Shown: positions 35,515-46,006, counted from the first letter of the stretch. The stretch: DNA of 64,000 nt from Alnus glutinosa (GCF_958979055.1 NC_084887.1:37364620-37428619), one strand, 5' to 3'. Notes: generated from the sequence alone by a model not told the origin. Numbers and translations: made by a program.

Positions 35515-35965
35515 CAGTGGCGGAGCCACGTTAAGGCCATTACAATTGGTTTAAAAAAAAATTATTATTTTATAAGAAAACTTTGTAAGTAATTAATTCA
35601 CGCCCCCACTAAGATCTCAACAAAAGCTCGTCAAAATTGAGATCCCAAAAAACGAGAAATGATATAAACACATATCCTACACATTTCATCAAAATTGAGA
35701 TCTTAACAAAACAAAAAATGATATAAACATAATTCTATACATGTCATTTTCAAATCCACTTTAGTGTTGAGATCTCAGTGGGGAATCAATTATTTAACAA
35801 GTTTTCTTATAAAATAATTTTTTAAAAATCATTTTTAGGGGTCATGGTTGACCTTAACGTGGCTCCACCACTATTATGTATAGTAAAAATATAGAACATA
35901 AAGAGCGGGAAAAAAAAAAAAGGGTCATCCCAAGTCCCAAAGGCAAATTTCTGGCTCCGCCACTA
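35515..35965. mobile_element. Non-autonomous hAT-type element
   Basis: The ends are CAGTGGCGGAGCC... and ...GGCTCCGCCACTA, typical of plant hAT termini. They are flanked by a perfect 8-base target duplication atacctcc (35,507-35,514 and 35,966-35,973). A second nested inverted pair (ccacgttaaggcc and ggccttaacgtgg-like, at about 35,527 and 35,850) lies inside. The core carries gagatctcaaca phrases shared with the units at 37.5 and 40.4 kb. Confidence 0.9.
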
Positions 35966-36064
35966 ATACCTCCCTTTGCGTAAACCATAATATGTGCTAC
36001 AGGGCTGGGAAACCAATTTTCCTCCTAACCATCCTATGCATTATTTTCTGAGCACTTCTCTTTT

Positions 36065-36182
36065 TTATGACTATTTGAATTTGGATCCGCAACACAATTC
36101 CTCCGTTGTTCATTTTATATGGAACATTCATTGGTATATATCTATTTTTAATTTTGTTAGTTGGATAATTGAACAACTTTAA
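36065..36182 (+). pseudogene. C-terminal remnant of a kelch-like gene (copy 0)
   Basis: The frame reads LDPQHNSSVVHFIWN, followed by WYISIFNFVSWIIEQL. It corresponds to the far 3' end of the decayed kelch-like gene ending near 38,985 (SDPQHCSSVVRFIWN ... FNFVSWIIEQL). Only this end is left, so the array once had at least one more unit upstream. Confidence 0.7.
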
Positions 36183-36241
36183 CAGTTGTACATACTAATA
36201 CACTTTTTTTTTTTTTTTTTTGTTCTATTTAATGAATGAAG

Positions 36242-36409
36242 ACGCATGCACAAGTCGACGCGAAGCTCAATCGGAAATTTTCAGGCGTCTGTTCTAAAAT
36301 TTTAGATGCTATTTTAAGGAAATTTAACGAAGATCATCTTAATAATTTCGGAGTGAAGTTGGCCACAATGCCAGAGAGCAAACCATTTGGTTTTGGATTC
36401 AGGCCATAG
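36242..36409 (+). CDS. Conserved 55-codon exon, copy A
   Basis: It is preceded by a T-rich tract and the acceptor gaatgaag. The frame runs THAQVDAKLNRKFSGVCSK to PESKPFGFGFRP and ends at TAG. The same exon, of equal length and with the frame kept, occurs in unit B (39,039-39,206). It is phase-compatible with the exon at 34,256-34,366. It is probably the last exon of a small gene. The product is unknown to me: a basic helical segment (ILDAILRKFNEDHLNNFG) followed by an aromatic/Gly tail. Confidence 0.5.
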   Translation, partial: THAQVDAKLNRKFSGVCSKILDAILRKFNEDHLNNFGVKLATMPESKPFGFGFRP

Positions 36410-37537
36410 ATGTACGTGGTTAGTATGTAATATTCATATGCAATTCTAGTTTTATCTATTTATTTATTTGGTATTTTGTTTTATATTTGCATTTCTATAT
36501 GCACTTATTGTACGTCAATGCCACTATGTTGGGTGAGTTTATATGATTTCTCTAGTGAATCTCTGAAGTGCTTGCTTGTTTGATTATCCGATGCAACAAC
36601 TATGATGATTTTCATTGTGATGTAGTTAATTTGTATATTCGGTGGATTGGTTTCCCATGTTGCATATCACAAATAGTGTTACTTCTATATATGTGGACCT
36701 ATATTATCTCATTTTATGTTTTTAGACCTGTTTATCTTTTACGTATGTTTTATTGTTTACATAATAATGCTAATATTTGATACTTGAATGTCTCTTTAGT
36801 TAGCATTCTCTAATTAGTCCTTAAGACTCACTTGCCTTTTGTTTTCTAAATCTTGTGGATTTTATAAATATTGTTGTTAATAGTTAGGAATCTTCTAAAT
36901 TTGGTCAAGGATCTTCTCCTGTGTTTCAAGAGGAAGTTCTTCCCACCTAGCATCTAATTTATTTTCTTTGTTTGATTTTCTTCAAAGTATCTTAAAAAAA
37001 AAAAAATTAAAAAAAAAATTGAAATAGTCAAACACAAGTGTACTTATGTCTATTTTAATAAATATAATAGTTGTGAAAGTGACGAATGGGGTTTCCAAAC
37101 AAAGCCTATTGTCATGTCAGCCAGTCAATTTATTAATCATCCCTATTTTATTTTTTATTTTTTAAAAAATCCTACACATCTCATTTTTAATTCCACTTTA
37201 TTGTTGAGATTTCAGTGGGGCTGTGATGTGAACCAATTAACAAAGAATACATGAAATTGATAGATTGGTTCGTTCGAGGGAATCGTAACCTCCAATGACT
37301 ATTTCAAGTAAGCCAAAAACTCTAAAAAACACAGTAAACTGTATTTACTACATAAAACTCAATATAATATTATTTCATAGTCTGTTTCCTTTAAATATAC
37401 AATAAGGTTAGAAAACTCAAGGAGTGTAACCCTATTCTAGATAGAGTTATCTCATACATTTATTGTCATGTCAGCTAGTCTATTTATTAATCGTCCATTC
37501 TTTAAAAAAAAAAAAATTATATATTTATATATTATTT

Positions 37538-37626
37538 GTGAGATCTCAACAAAACGATAAATGATATAAACATATATCCTATACATCTCATTTTCAAATC
37601 CATTTTACTGTTGAGATCTCAATGAG
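37538..37626. repeat. GAGATCTCAACA foldback, unit A
   Basis: gtgagatctcaacaaaac faces gttgagatctcaatgagg across about 50 bases that read aatgatataaacatatatcc. The same foldback ends just before the kelch-like frame in unit B (40,353-40,441). Related halves occur at 35,600-35,780, 37,170-37,220 and 39,990-40,035. Confidence 0.75.
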
Positions 37627-37743
37627 GAAGAGAGGGTGGAGAGCATGCGGTGGTGGTGGTTCTAGGCGGCGGCGAGTTGGTAGGGGAAGACGAATTCAAC
37701 CCAAATAAAGGAAAATTTACAATCTCCAAAACAAAAAAACTCC

Positions 37744-38985
37744 ATGGACATAGACCACGGCGTGGCGGCGACGCTATTCAGCCCTCGAGGAACACTTCGT
37801 GAATACGTGAAAGAGTTACCAGATGCATATCATCCAAGTCCTAGTCCTTTTGCTCATCGTCTTTCTTACCACATTGTTTTCTCGGTGTTTGATAAGAATG
37901 ATTGGCAGAAGGATGAGGAAATTCAATGGGCCGATTCCAAGTGATATACCCTTACCATTGGTCCTTGCAAGGTCTCCACAGTTCCTCTCATTCCTTTTTG
38001 TAAAGGGAAAGTTTCGATCAGGAGCTTTAAAGTCCTAGGCTCCAAGATCATCTGCTTTGGTGGGCTCAGCCCTACTAGTTTCGAGACCTCAGTACGGGGG
38101 ACACGCAACATCTACGAATTACAGCTTACTCCCCATGTCGCTAACAAATGGGTGCGTATTTCTACCTTGAAATCACGGAGATTTCGGCCTCAAGTTTCGG
38201 TTTTAGGCCGTAAGTTGATTGTTTGGAATTCTATTTTGGGTGAACTTTCTCGTCATTGGGTTGAGATTTTTTACCCCGCCAATGAAACATGTGAACTTGT
38301 CCCCAACCCCCCAAAGTATTTTGTACGTTATGTTTATGATCGTATACTCCTTTCTGCAGCACTTCAGAATCCAGATAGGCTGGTCGTGGCTCAGCGTGTT
38401 CCGGCTGAACCTTATTCTGCTATATTTTATGCTTATGACTTGCATAATAGATCTTAGGAAATGCTTGAGCCTGCTAAGCGCAAGCTCCCCCGCTATCGTG
38501 TGGTTCACGATGAAGTGTGGTTAGAAAGAGCTGTAAGTGTTGATAACACTTTATACTGGATTCAATGCCCCATTGGGATGAAGGAAGATATTTTTTTTAT
38601 TGCCTATGATATGAATTCGGATCTGTGGCTGGATGGGTATTTGAGAGGTGTCGGAAGATTTTTATTCCAAGAGTATTCTATATGGGGGGAACACACTCGT
38701 CCTTCCTTTTTCCATCTGGCAAAGCAAATGTTCTGCCTCTTTCAATGTTCCAATGATGATTATGCTTGATGCGTTATAGTAGAAGTTTCTCGTATTCCTG
38801 GGGAGAAGACTTTAACTATATTGGTTTTGTGCGACCAAGATTATGCATTGAATTCGGATCCGCAACACTGTTCCTCCGTTGTTCGTTTTATATGGAACGT
38901 TCATCACCATTATTCTCAAATGCTTGGGACAGTGAGATGGTATATATCTATTTTTAATTTTGTTAGTTGGATAATTGAACAACTT
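37744..38985 (+). pseudogene. Kelch-like beta-propeller gene, copy A, with three in-frame stops
   Basis: One frame can be followed for over 1.1 kb from ATG at 37,744 (MDIDHGVAATLFSPRG) through kelch-like segments (VLGRKLIVWNSILGELSRHW, YAYDLHNRS, FFIAYDMNSDLWLDGY), interrupted only by stops at 37,942, 38,455 and 38,767. Compared with copy B, the three stops replace TGG, TGG and CGA, so all are C-to-T or G-to-A transitions. Repeated Trp/Gly-containing strands suggest a plant F-box/kelch-type propeller without a visible F-box. Family assignment is moderate. Confidence 0.65.
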
Positions 38986-39038
38986 TAACAATTGCACGTA
39001 TTAATACACTTATTTTTTGTTCTATTTAATGAATGAAG

Positions 39039-39206
39039 ACGCATGCACAAGTCGACGCGGAGCTCAATCGAAAATTTTCAGGCATCTGTTCTAAAATTTT
39101 AGATGCTATTTTAAGGGAATTTAACGAAGATCATCTCAATAATTTCGGAGTGAAGTTGGCCACAATGCCAGAGAGCAAACCATTTGGTTTTGGTTTCAGG
39201 CCATAG
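39039..39206 (+). CDS. Conserved 55-codon exon, copy B
   Basis: Same length and frame as copy A, with six base differences seen by eye, three of which change residues (K to E twice, V to I). It starts THAQVDAELNRKFSGICSK and ends at the same TAG. No upstream partner exon was found within unit B, so it may be a silent duplicate. Confidence 0.4.
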   Translation, partial: THAQVDAELNRKFSGICSKILDAILREFNEDHLNNFGVKLATMPESKPFGFGFRP

Positions 39207-40352
39207 ACGTACGTGGTTAGTATGTAATATTCATATGCAATTCTAGTTTTATCTATTTATTTATTTAGTATTTTGTTTTATATTTGCATTTGTATATGCA
39301 CTTATTGTACGTCAATGCCACTATGTTGGGTGAGTTTATATGATTTCTCTAGTGAATCTCTGAAGTGCTTGCTTGTTTGATTATCCGATGCAACAGCTGA
39401 AATGATTTTCATTGTAATGTAGTTAATTTGTATATTCGGTGGATTGGTTTCCCATGTTGCATATCACAAATAGTGTTACTTCTATATATGTGGACCTATA
39501 TTATCTCATTTTATGTTTTTAGACCTATTTATCTTTTACGTATGTTTTATTGTTTACATAATAATGGTAATATTTGGTACTTGAATGTCTCTTTAGTTAG
39601 CATTCTCTAATTAGTCCTTAAGATTCACTTGCCTTTTGTTTTCTAAATCTTGTGAATTTTATAAATATTGTTGTTAATAGTTAGGAATCTTCTAAATTTG
39701 GCCAAGGATCTTCTCCCGTGTTTCAAGAGGAAGTTCTTCCCACCTAGCATCTAATTTATTTTCTTTGTTTGATTTTCTTCAAAGTATCTTATAAAAAAAA
39801 ATTATAATAATACTTTTTTTTAAAAAAAATGAAATAGTCAAACACAAGTGTACTTATGTTTATTTTAATAAATATAATAGTTGTGAAAGTGACAAATGGG
39901 GTTTCCAAACAAAGCCTATTGTCTTGTCAGCCACTCACTTTATTAATCATCCTTATTTTTAAAAATAAAAAATAAAAAAAAATCCTACACACCTCATTTT
40001 TCAAATCCACTTTATTGTTGAGATCTCAGTGGGGACATGATGTGAACCAATTAACAAAGCATACATGAAATTGATAGATTGGTTCGTTCGAGGGAATCGT
40101 AACCTCCAATGACTATTTCAAGTAAGCCAAAAACTCTAAAAAACACAGTAAACTGTATTTACTACATAAAACTCAATATAATATTATTTCATAGTCTGTT
40201 TCCTTTAAATATACAATAAGGTTAGAAAACTCAAGGAGTGTAACCCTATTCTAAATAGAGTTATCTCATACATTTATTGTTATGTCAGCTAGTCTATTTA
40301 TTAATCGTCCATTCTTTAAAAAAAAATGAAATTATATATTTATATATTATTT

Positions 40353-40441
40353 GTGAGATCTCAACAAAACGATAAATGATATAAACATATATCCTATACA
40401 TCTCATTTTCAAATCCACTTTACTGTTGAGATCTCAGTGAG
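40353..40441. repeat. GAGATCTCAACA foldback, unit B
   Basis: This is the copy in unit B of the foldback at 37,538. It lies directly before the kelch-like reading frame. Confidence 0.7.
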
Positions 40442-40493
40442 GACGAGAGAGTGGAGAGCATACGGTGGAGGTGGTCGGAGGTGGCCGGAGGTG

Positions 40494-41600
40494 GCGGCGA
40501 CGCTATTCAGCCCTCGAGGAACACTTCGTGAATATGTAAAAGAGTTGCCAATTGCTTATCATTCTGGTCCTAGTCCTTTTGCTCGTCGTCCTTTTTACCA
40601 CATTTTTTTCTCAGTGCTTGATAAGAATGATTGGCAGGAGGATGAGGGATCTCAATGGGTCGATTCCGAGTGGTATACCCTTACCCTTGGTCCCTGCAAT
40701 GTCACCATAGTTCCCCTCATTCCTTTTTGGAAAGGGAAAGTTCCAGTCGGCAGCTTTAAAGCCCTAGGCTCCAAAATCATATGCTTTGGTGGGCTCAACC
40801 CTATTGGTTTCGACGACTCGATACAGGGGACGCGCAACATCTACGAATTACAGCTTACTCCTATGTCTTTAACGAATGGGTGTGTATTCCTACCTTGAAA
40901 TCTTGAAGATTTCCGCCTCAAGTTTCAGTTTTAGGCCGTAAGTTGATTGTTTGGATTTCTATTTTGGGTGAACTTTCTCGTCATTGGGCTGAGGTTTTTG
41001 ACCCCACCAATGAAACACGTGAACTTGTCCCCAACCCCCCAAGTATTTTGTACGTTCCATTTCGGATCGTATACTCCTTTCTACAGCGCTTCAAAATCCA
41101 GATAGGCTGGTCGTGGGTCACCGTGTTCCGGCTGAACCTTATTATGTTATATTCTATGCTTATGACTTGCAGCATAGAGCTTGGAAAATGCTTGAGCCTG
41201 CTAAGCGCAAGCTCTTCCGTTATCATGTGGTTCCCGATGAAGTGTGGCTAGAAAGAGATGTAAGTGTTGATAACACTTTCTACTGGATTGGACGCCCCAT
41301 TGGGATGAAGGAATATATATTTTTTATTGCCTATGATATGAATTCGGATCTATGGCCGGATGGGTATTTGAGAGGTCTCGGAAGATTTTTATTCCCAGAG
41401 TATTCTATATGGGAGGAACACACTCGTCCTTCCTTTTTCCATCTGGCAAAGCAGAGGTTCTGCCTCTTTCAATGTTCCAATGATGATTATGCTCGATGTG
41501 TTATAGTAGAAGTTTTTTGTATTCCTGGAGAGAAAACTTTAACTATATCTGTGCGACCAAGATTATGCATTGGAATAAAAAATACGACACAGATTACACA
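40494..41600 (+). pseudogene. Kelch-like beta-propeller gene, copy B, frameshifted
   Basis: The frame VAATLFSPRGTLREYVKELP... is open to about 40,898. There, one base fewer than in copy A (in the ACTCC-ATG stretch near 40,860) shifts it to a stop. After further small indels the original frame resumes at about 41,113 and stays open to 41,655 (YAYDLQHRAWKMLEPAKRKL, FFIAYDMNSDLWPDGY). The positions of copy A's stops are Trp, Trp and Arg here. The two copies were therefore inactivated separately. Confidence 0.65.
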
Positions 41601-41655
41601 CTTTGATAAGATATTGCGATATACAGTAAGTTTCTTGTTTTCCCATTTGATTTGA

Positions 41656-42764
41656 AATATTTAAAATCAATATCACATTTTGCATCTTGGTTGTAGTATA
41701 TGTTGAATAAGGAAGACATGAGTGTTTAAGAGTATCTTTGGTGAGCTAGTAGCAAGATCATTACTTCACACTGCAATATAGTATAGCTGGTGAGTTTGAT
41801 TGATCTTTTCCAATGTGAAACTTTTGGAAAGGAGGGGGTTTTGGCAAAACCTGTAAAGGGGAGACTTTGGGAGTGGTGTGTCCAAATTTTGTCCACTAGG
41901 GTGGTGGGCACTTGTTATTTGAGTGGGGAATTGATCACTTGTCAACGAAGGCATTTGAGTTTATTCTGCTTCACACTCTATTGCAATTGTTGTCTTCTAA
42001 CTCTGTTTCATGCCTGGTTTTTCTGTAGATGTTCCATCTGATACCGATACCGCAAAGAAGCTTTTACGTGTTGAATGACATTTTTCGCTTGAATTATGCA
42101 TAAGGAATGTTAAAGACCACTCAGGAACTTAACAGAGGATTCTGCATTGTTTGTTGAACATCGAATATTTAGACATGGTCGTCTAATGTTATTTAGCTTT
42201 TATGCCTTTGGAAGGGGTACTGTAGACTTTATCTATGGTTGTCTTCTTGCATGTTTTATATGTTTGTTCATTTTAAAGTATGATATTTTGATTGCATGCA
42301 TTGATTTAAGCCGTCTACATGTTTCAATTTCATATGAATGAGCTGCCCCATGCATTTGGATAAAATAATGTGATATTCATACTCTTCAGTCTTCATCCTT
42401 TTAAGTTCAGATCCAAGCATTAACTTGGAAAAGTTTCACGTATTTCATACTTGGGTAAGGTGGGATCGCTAATCTTGCTTTAGGCTTAGTCAAAAAGGCT
42501 GGTGTTCTAAACAATGCTTCTTTATCCATGGTGTATTTCTCAAACTTCTGGGTTACTCCCACACACCACCTATCCCATGAGTATTCTCTTCTAGACTTCT
42601 AGTTAGGTGGTTAAGGTTGGATTTGCTTTGAATACAACAATGGGCATTATGCTTATTTGTCATTCTAGGAGAAGGGGGGGAAAGGGGGTTATAGCTATGA
42701 TGTGATGTTTAAATCCAGATTGCTGGATATATTTGCTTTCTAGATTGGGCCGAATCAAATAAAT
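41656..42764. other. Spacer downstream of the kelch-like array
   Basis: There are no recognisable genes. Frames here (41,790-42,041 and 42,147-42,341) are short and without family resemblance. The segment may include 3' remains of the kelch-like gene. Confidence 0.4.
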
Positions 42765-42913
42765 ATGTAGTCATATTAGATATGGTGTTGGCAGTGATGG
42801 TCTTCGATTGTGGTTGAGATAGTGAATTTGAAACTCTGAATATTTGGATTTGATTTTCGCAAATTCTAGTTGAAATCAAAATCCTATTTTTGGGTGAAGC
42901 CATTTCCGTCATT
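42765..42913 (+). repeat. Displaced copy of cystinosin copy 1 intron 2 sequence
   Basis: About 149 bases match 19,413-19,563 closely and in order: gttggcagtgatggtctt, gattgtggttgagatagtga, gaatatttggatttgatttt and gggtgaagccatttccgtca. The corresponding region of cystinosin copy 2 (about 25,036-25,150) is clearly less similar. Both boundaries are abrupt. Confidence 0.9.
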
Positions 42914-42917
42914 AGAA

Positions 42918-43066
42918 TCCTCTCTAGTTGAAAAGGAGTCAGTCCTTTTTATATAGGGGCATTTTTGTAATTTTACATTATTTTATAATTTCACACTATG
43001 TGAAATTACAAAAATGCTCCTCTGTATAAAGGACCAGCTCTTCTCCGGTTGATTTTCTGATGCATA
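42918..43066. mobile_element. Short foldback MITE (about 150 bases)
   Basis: The left arm tcctctctagttgaaaagga and the following gtcctttttatata pair with an inverse right arm beginning aaaatcaaccggagaagagc. The inner arms gcatttttgtaattt also pair. It abuts the displaced cystinosin intron fragment. Confidence 0.7.
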
Positions 43067-43076
43067 AAATTATATG

Positions 43077-43530
43077 GTGCATATGTAATGGAGAGACTAC
43101 ACGTGTCTACAAATTATTCAAGATGAAATATCAACACTAATCATTAGAAGAAAAAAAAAATGTAAATTTCTTTAAATGAGAATTCTTTACAATTTGGGTG
43201 TTCAAACTTCAAATTGCATGATGAGTTGGATGGAAGAAGAAATGCATGCGAAAAGTTTAGTGGATCACTTATAACTTGTAAGGGTCCACAAATCAAAGAA
43301 GTGAACCATGTTGTTCGTCCGTTTGGATTTAAGATTTTAAAAAGTGCAATATAAAAACATGATTTTTAAAAACGCAGTTAAGTGTTTGGCAAAATTTGAC
43401 CTTTAAAATTGTGCTTTTTCAAAAAAAATATCTTATTGTCTGCAATTTGAAAACGCACACAAATAAGTGTTTTCAAATCAAAATTTTTTAAAAACACATT
43501 TTTAAACGATTCGTTTTCTTTAATTTGGTT
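43077..43530. repeat. Segment duplicated from or to 32,795-33,200
   Basis: This is the partner of the 32.8-kb segment, in direct orientation. It ends in the AT-rich MITE-like sequence (aaaacgcacacaaataagtg). Confidence 0.85.
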
Positions 43531-43843
43531 TAAAATCTTGCTTTTGTCAGCTTACAACAATAATGTAAAAGAGAATCTACCAACTTAAAAAGTAAAGGAG
43601 AATCTGTCAGCTTTCAACAATAATGTAAACGATACTTTAATCACTAGTAACTATGCAATAAGTAATCAGAATAAAAAGAAGAAGATGAAAAAAAAAATAT
43701 ATGCAATAAGTTATTTTTACAAAAGGTAAAGATATTATTTATTTTGTCTTTTCATACGTCATAACTCTATGAAAGGGTAAGTAACTCTTTATAGAGATCA
43801 TCAAATGTAAAATAAGTTTGAGGGTCTTATAATATTAGTGCAT

Positions 43844-43955
43844 TTTTTTTTTTTTTTGACATGTCCACACAAGAGGGGGGATGGGAGATTCGAACTAGTG
43901 ACTTCCGCTTCATAAGGTGTGGTCTCTAGCAAATTGAGCTACTCCTTAAAGGACC
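43844..43955 (-). mobile_element. tRNA-derived SINE
   Basis: On the minus strand the head contains an A-box-like gtagctcaatttgctagag and a B-box-like agttcgaatct at tRNA spacing. The tail is a poly(A), seen as a T run from 43,844 on plus. A 15-base target duplication with one mismatch flanks it: ataatattagtgcat (43,829-43,843) and ataatatgagtgcat (43,956-43,970). This is diagnostic of retroposition. Confidence 0.92.
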
Positions 43956-44310
43956 ATAATATGAGTGCATTTAGTATTGTGATTATGCAAGTAAAATTTG
44001 TATTTTTAAACCAAATGGCCAAAAATGGATAATTTAGGATTGCGTTTTTAAAAATGTAATATATATACATACACACACATGCCTTTTCAAATCACAGACG
44101 AGGGGCATTTTTAAATGCTAAATTATGATTTTAAATGTTAAACTGTAATTTTACTAAACGTATAACTACATTTTTAAAAATCACTATTTTAAAATCGTAC
44201 TTTTGTTTGAATTGCCTACAATTTGAGCGTCTTAATAATAAGAGATACCAATCCAAATCCTTATTTTTGGAGGCCCATTGGGCTAAACATTTTGTGGTAT
44301 GTAAAGTAAT

Positions 44311-44657
44311 ACAATGGATAAATAAATATAAAGTGAAATATTAAAACAGGCACAAAGAATTACCTGGTTCAGTCTATGACCTACGTCCACATGATAAAGT
44401 TTAAAAAGCTAGATTTTGCTCTTATTTATTTAGTAATATTTACAATATAACACTCCTATTTATAGAAAAATTATGGTACATGAGAATAATACAAATAATC
44501 TCCAACTACAACTACGTAATAGTTTTCAGCTGTAACTACGTGATAGATTTCAATTGTAGTATGTCATAGTCTTCAACTGTAGTTAGGTCATAATCTTTAA
44601 TTATATGTAAGTGATAATTTTCAATTGTAACTTTGGATTATTGAATTCCTGATATTC
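44311..44657. mobile_element. Copy of the dispersed repeat that the solo LTR interrupts
   Basis: This contains tacctggttcagtctatgac and cctacgtccac, as at 28,920, followed by cttatttatttagtaata, which parallels the sequence flanking the LTR. It sits between two blocks (44,270-44,310 and 44,658 on) that are contiguous, apart from the Pack-MULE-like element, at 49.5-50.5 kb. It is therefore an insertion. Confidence 0.6.
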
Positions 44658-44955
44658 CAAAACAACACCTTGAGGTAGTTATTTGCATCACAACTAGTGA
44701 ATTGCCACGTCAAGACGAAGGACCAGTGCGAGGTTCGGTCCAGTTCTTTCTGTTCTTGTCCACAACTCTCTCAAGTCTTACTCAACTGCTGAGGAAAACC
44801 CCAAGTTAGCAAGTCTCTACAATTATTTCGGTTGCTATGCGTGGCCAACACACTTGACCGTTCACCTAGATCAGAATGAATCTGGTCCGTTGAAAAACAC
44901 TTGCTGGAGCATCACAAAGTTTGCGCAACCGTTTCAGGAACCCTCTTGTGATGAA

Positions 44956-44987
<32 letters not shown>

Positions 44988-45400
44988 GAAAAAGAAAAAG
45001 AAAAGAAATAAATAATTTTTTTCATGCAATTGAATTATTGTCGGTCACCAATATTTTTTTCAGTAATATATATATATATATGTTATTTTGATTTTGTAGA
45101 AAATTGAAATATGTAGAGTATGGCGCTGATTGCCTAATTTCATTATTAATTTCCTGAGTAAATCAAGCTGAGCATTAATGTTAAATTCAATTGGCGTGGT
45201 TTGTTCTGCTGCTTAATTTGTAGTTTGTACTCTGTAGTGGGTTCTATTTGGGTTTTTTTTCCCTGTTTTGTTTGGTTCTATCATTTGTTGGTTTTAGTTT
45301 TTGGGTATTCTAATGTTGTTTAATTCCATGTATATACACGTGGCATTTCCACGTAGAGAGCTTGCTATATAAGCATGGTAAATGGGGATGCTTGCAAATT
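44658..45400 (+). repeat. Duplicated upstream region of the FAR1-related gene
   Basis: This is co-linear with 50,493-51,210. Shared landmarks include caccttgaggtag, attgccacgtcaagacg-like, gatcagaatgaatctggtcc, gttgaaaaacac, gaaaattgaaatatg, tcaattggcgtgg and tttttgggtattcta. The copied block is promoter or leader with no FRS coding sequence. It lies 0.7 kb upstream of the unknown gene at 46,065. Confidence 0.88.
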
Positions 45401-45603
45401 TTTATTTTAAATAAAACTATAATTCAATGTATTAAACTGATATTTATTTTTAGAGCATGTAAAATGCATTTTTAAAATATGCACGCAAAAATTACGTATT
45501 TGAAGGACTGATGATAGACTGAATTATTATAATTGTTTTTTTTTTTTTTAACTTAATTTATAATATAGAAAGTCAAGCATACTCTCTAACCTACACAATA
45601 ATG

Positions 45604-45914
45604 GCCTTGTTTGATAGAATACAAAACAATACAGCATTGTTCATGCTTTTTTTTTTTTTTTTTTTTTTTTTTCATTTTTTTATATTTTTCACAACCAATC
45701 AACATCAAAACATTCCCACTTTTTCACTTTTTATATCACATTAATAATTTTTTATTACTATTCAAATAAAAAAATTACTACAATACAAATTTTTTTTCAC
45801 ATTTTTATACAAATTCTTTTTATTTTATATCAGATCATCATTTTTTACTAATTTCAAAACTAACAACCCACTACTCTGTTCTGTTATGTACATGTATTTA
45901 TCAAACAAGCCTAA
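45604..45914. mobile_element. MITE with GGCTTGTTTG termini
   Basis: The ends ggccttgtttgata and tatcaaacaagcc are inverted repeats flanked by taatg on both sides (5 bases). The inverse of this element matches 57,570-58,085 along most of its length (acagaacagagtagtgggtt, ttgttagttttgaaattag and so on). It carries a long T tract at 45,648-45,671. Confidence 0.82.
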
Positions 45915-46006
45915 TGTTTCTCTTTAGTTTATCTAAATGAGCTGTCTATCTCATTTGCTTGGTCCACACGAATACAGCTTGCCTTGCCTCCCAAGCTTCT
46001 CTTCCC

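Larger units (their letters stand above)
36065..38857 (+). repeat. Tandem unit A (about 2.8 kb)
   Basis: This unit is nearly identical by eye to unit B at 38,858-41,600. Landmark offsets are 2,797 at acgcatgcac, 2,814 at ggttcgttcg and 2,729 at acgctattca, so the two differ mainly by small indels. It contains the 55-codon exon, about 1.2 kb of non-coding sequence and a kelch-like pseudogene. Confidence 0.9.
38858..41600 (+). repeat. Tandem unit B (about 2.7 kb)
   Basis: This is the second copy of the unit, in direct orientation and immediately adjacent. Similarity ends within the kelch-like gene near 41,585, where sequence after tgcgaccaagattatgcatt diverges from the unit A/B boundary. Confidence 0.88.

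Noticed and set aside
36242-39206. Treating the two 55-codon exons as two full genes
   Set aside because: Neither has an ATG in frame at its start. They need an upstream exon, and only one candidate (34,256) is visible.
43861-43950. A functional tRNA gene
   Set aside because: The A- and B-box phrases are present, but the sequence does not form a cloverleaf with a clear anticodon, has a poly(A) tail and is flanked by a target duplication. It is a SINE.
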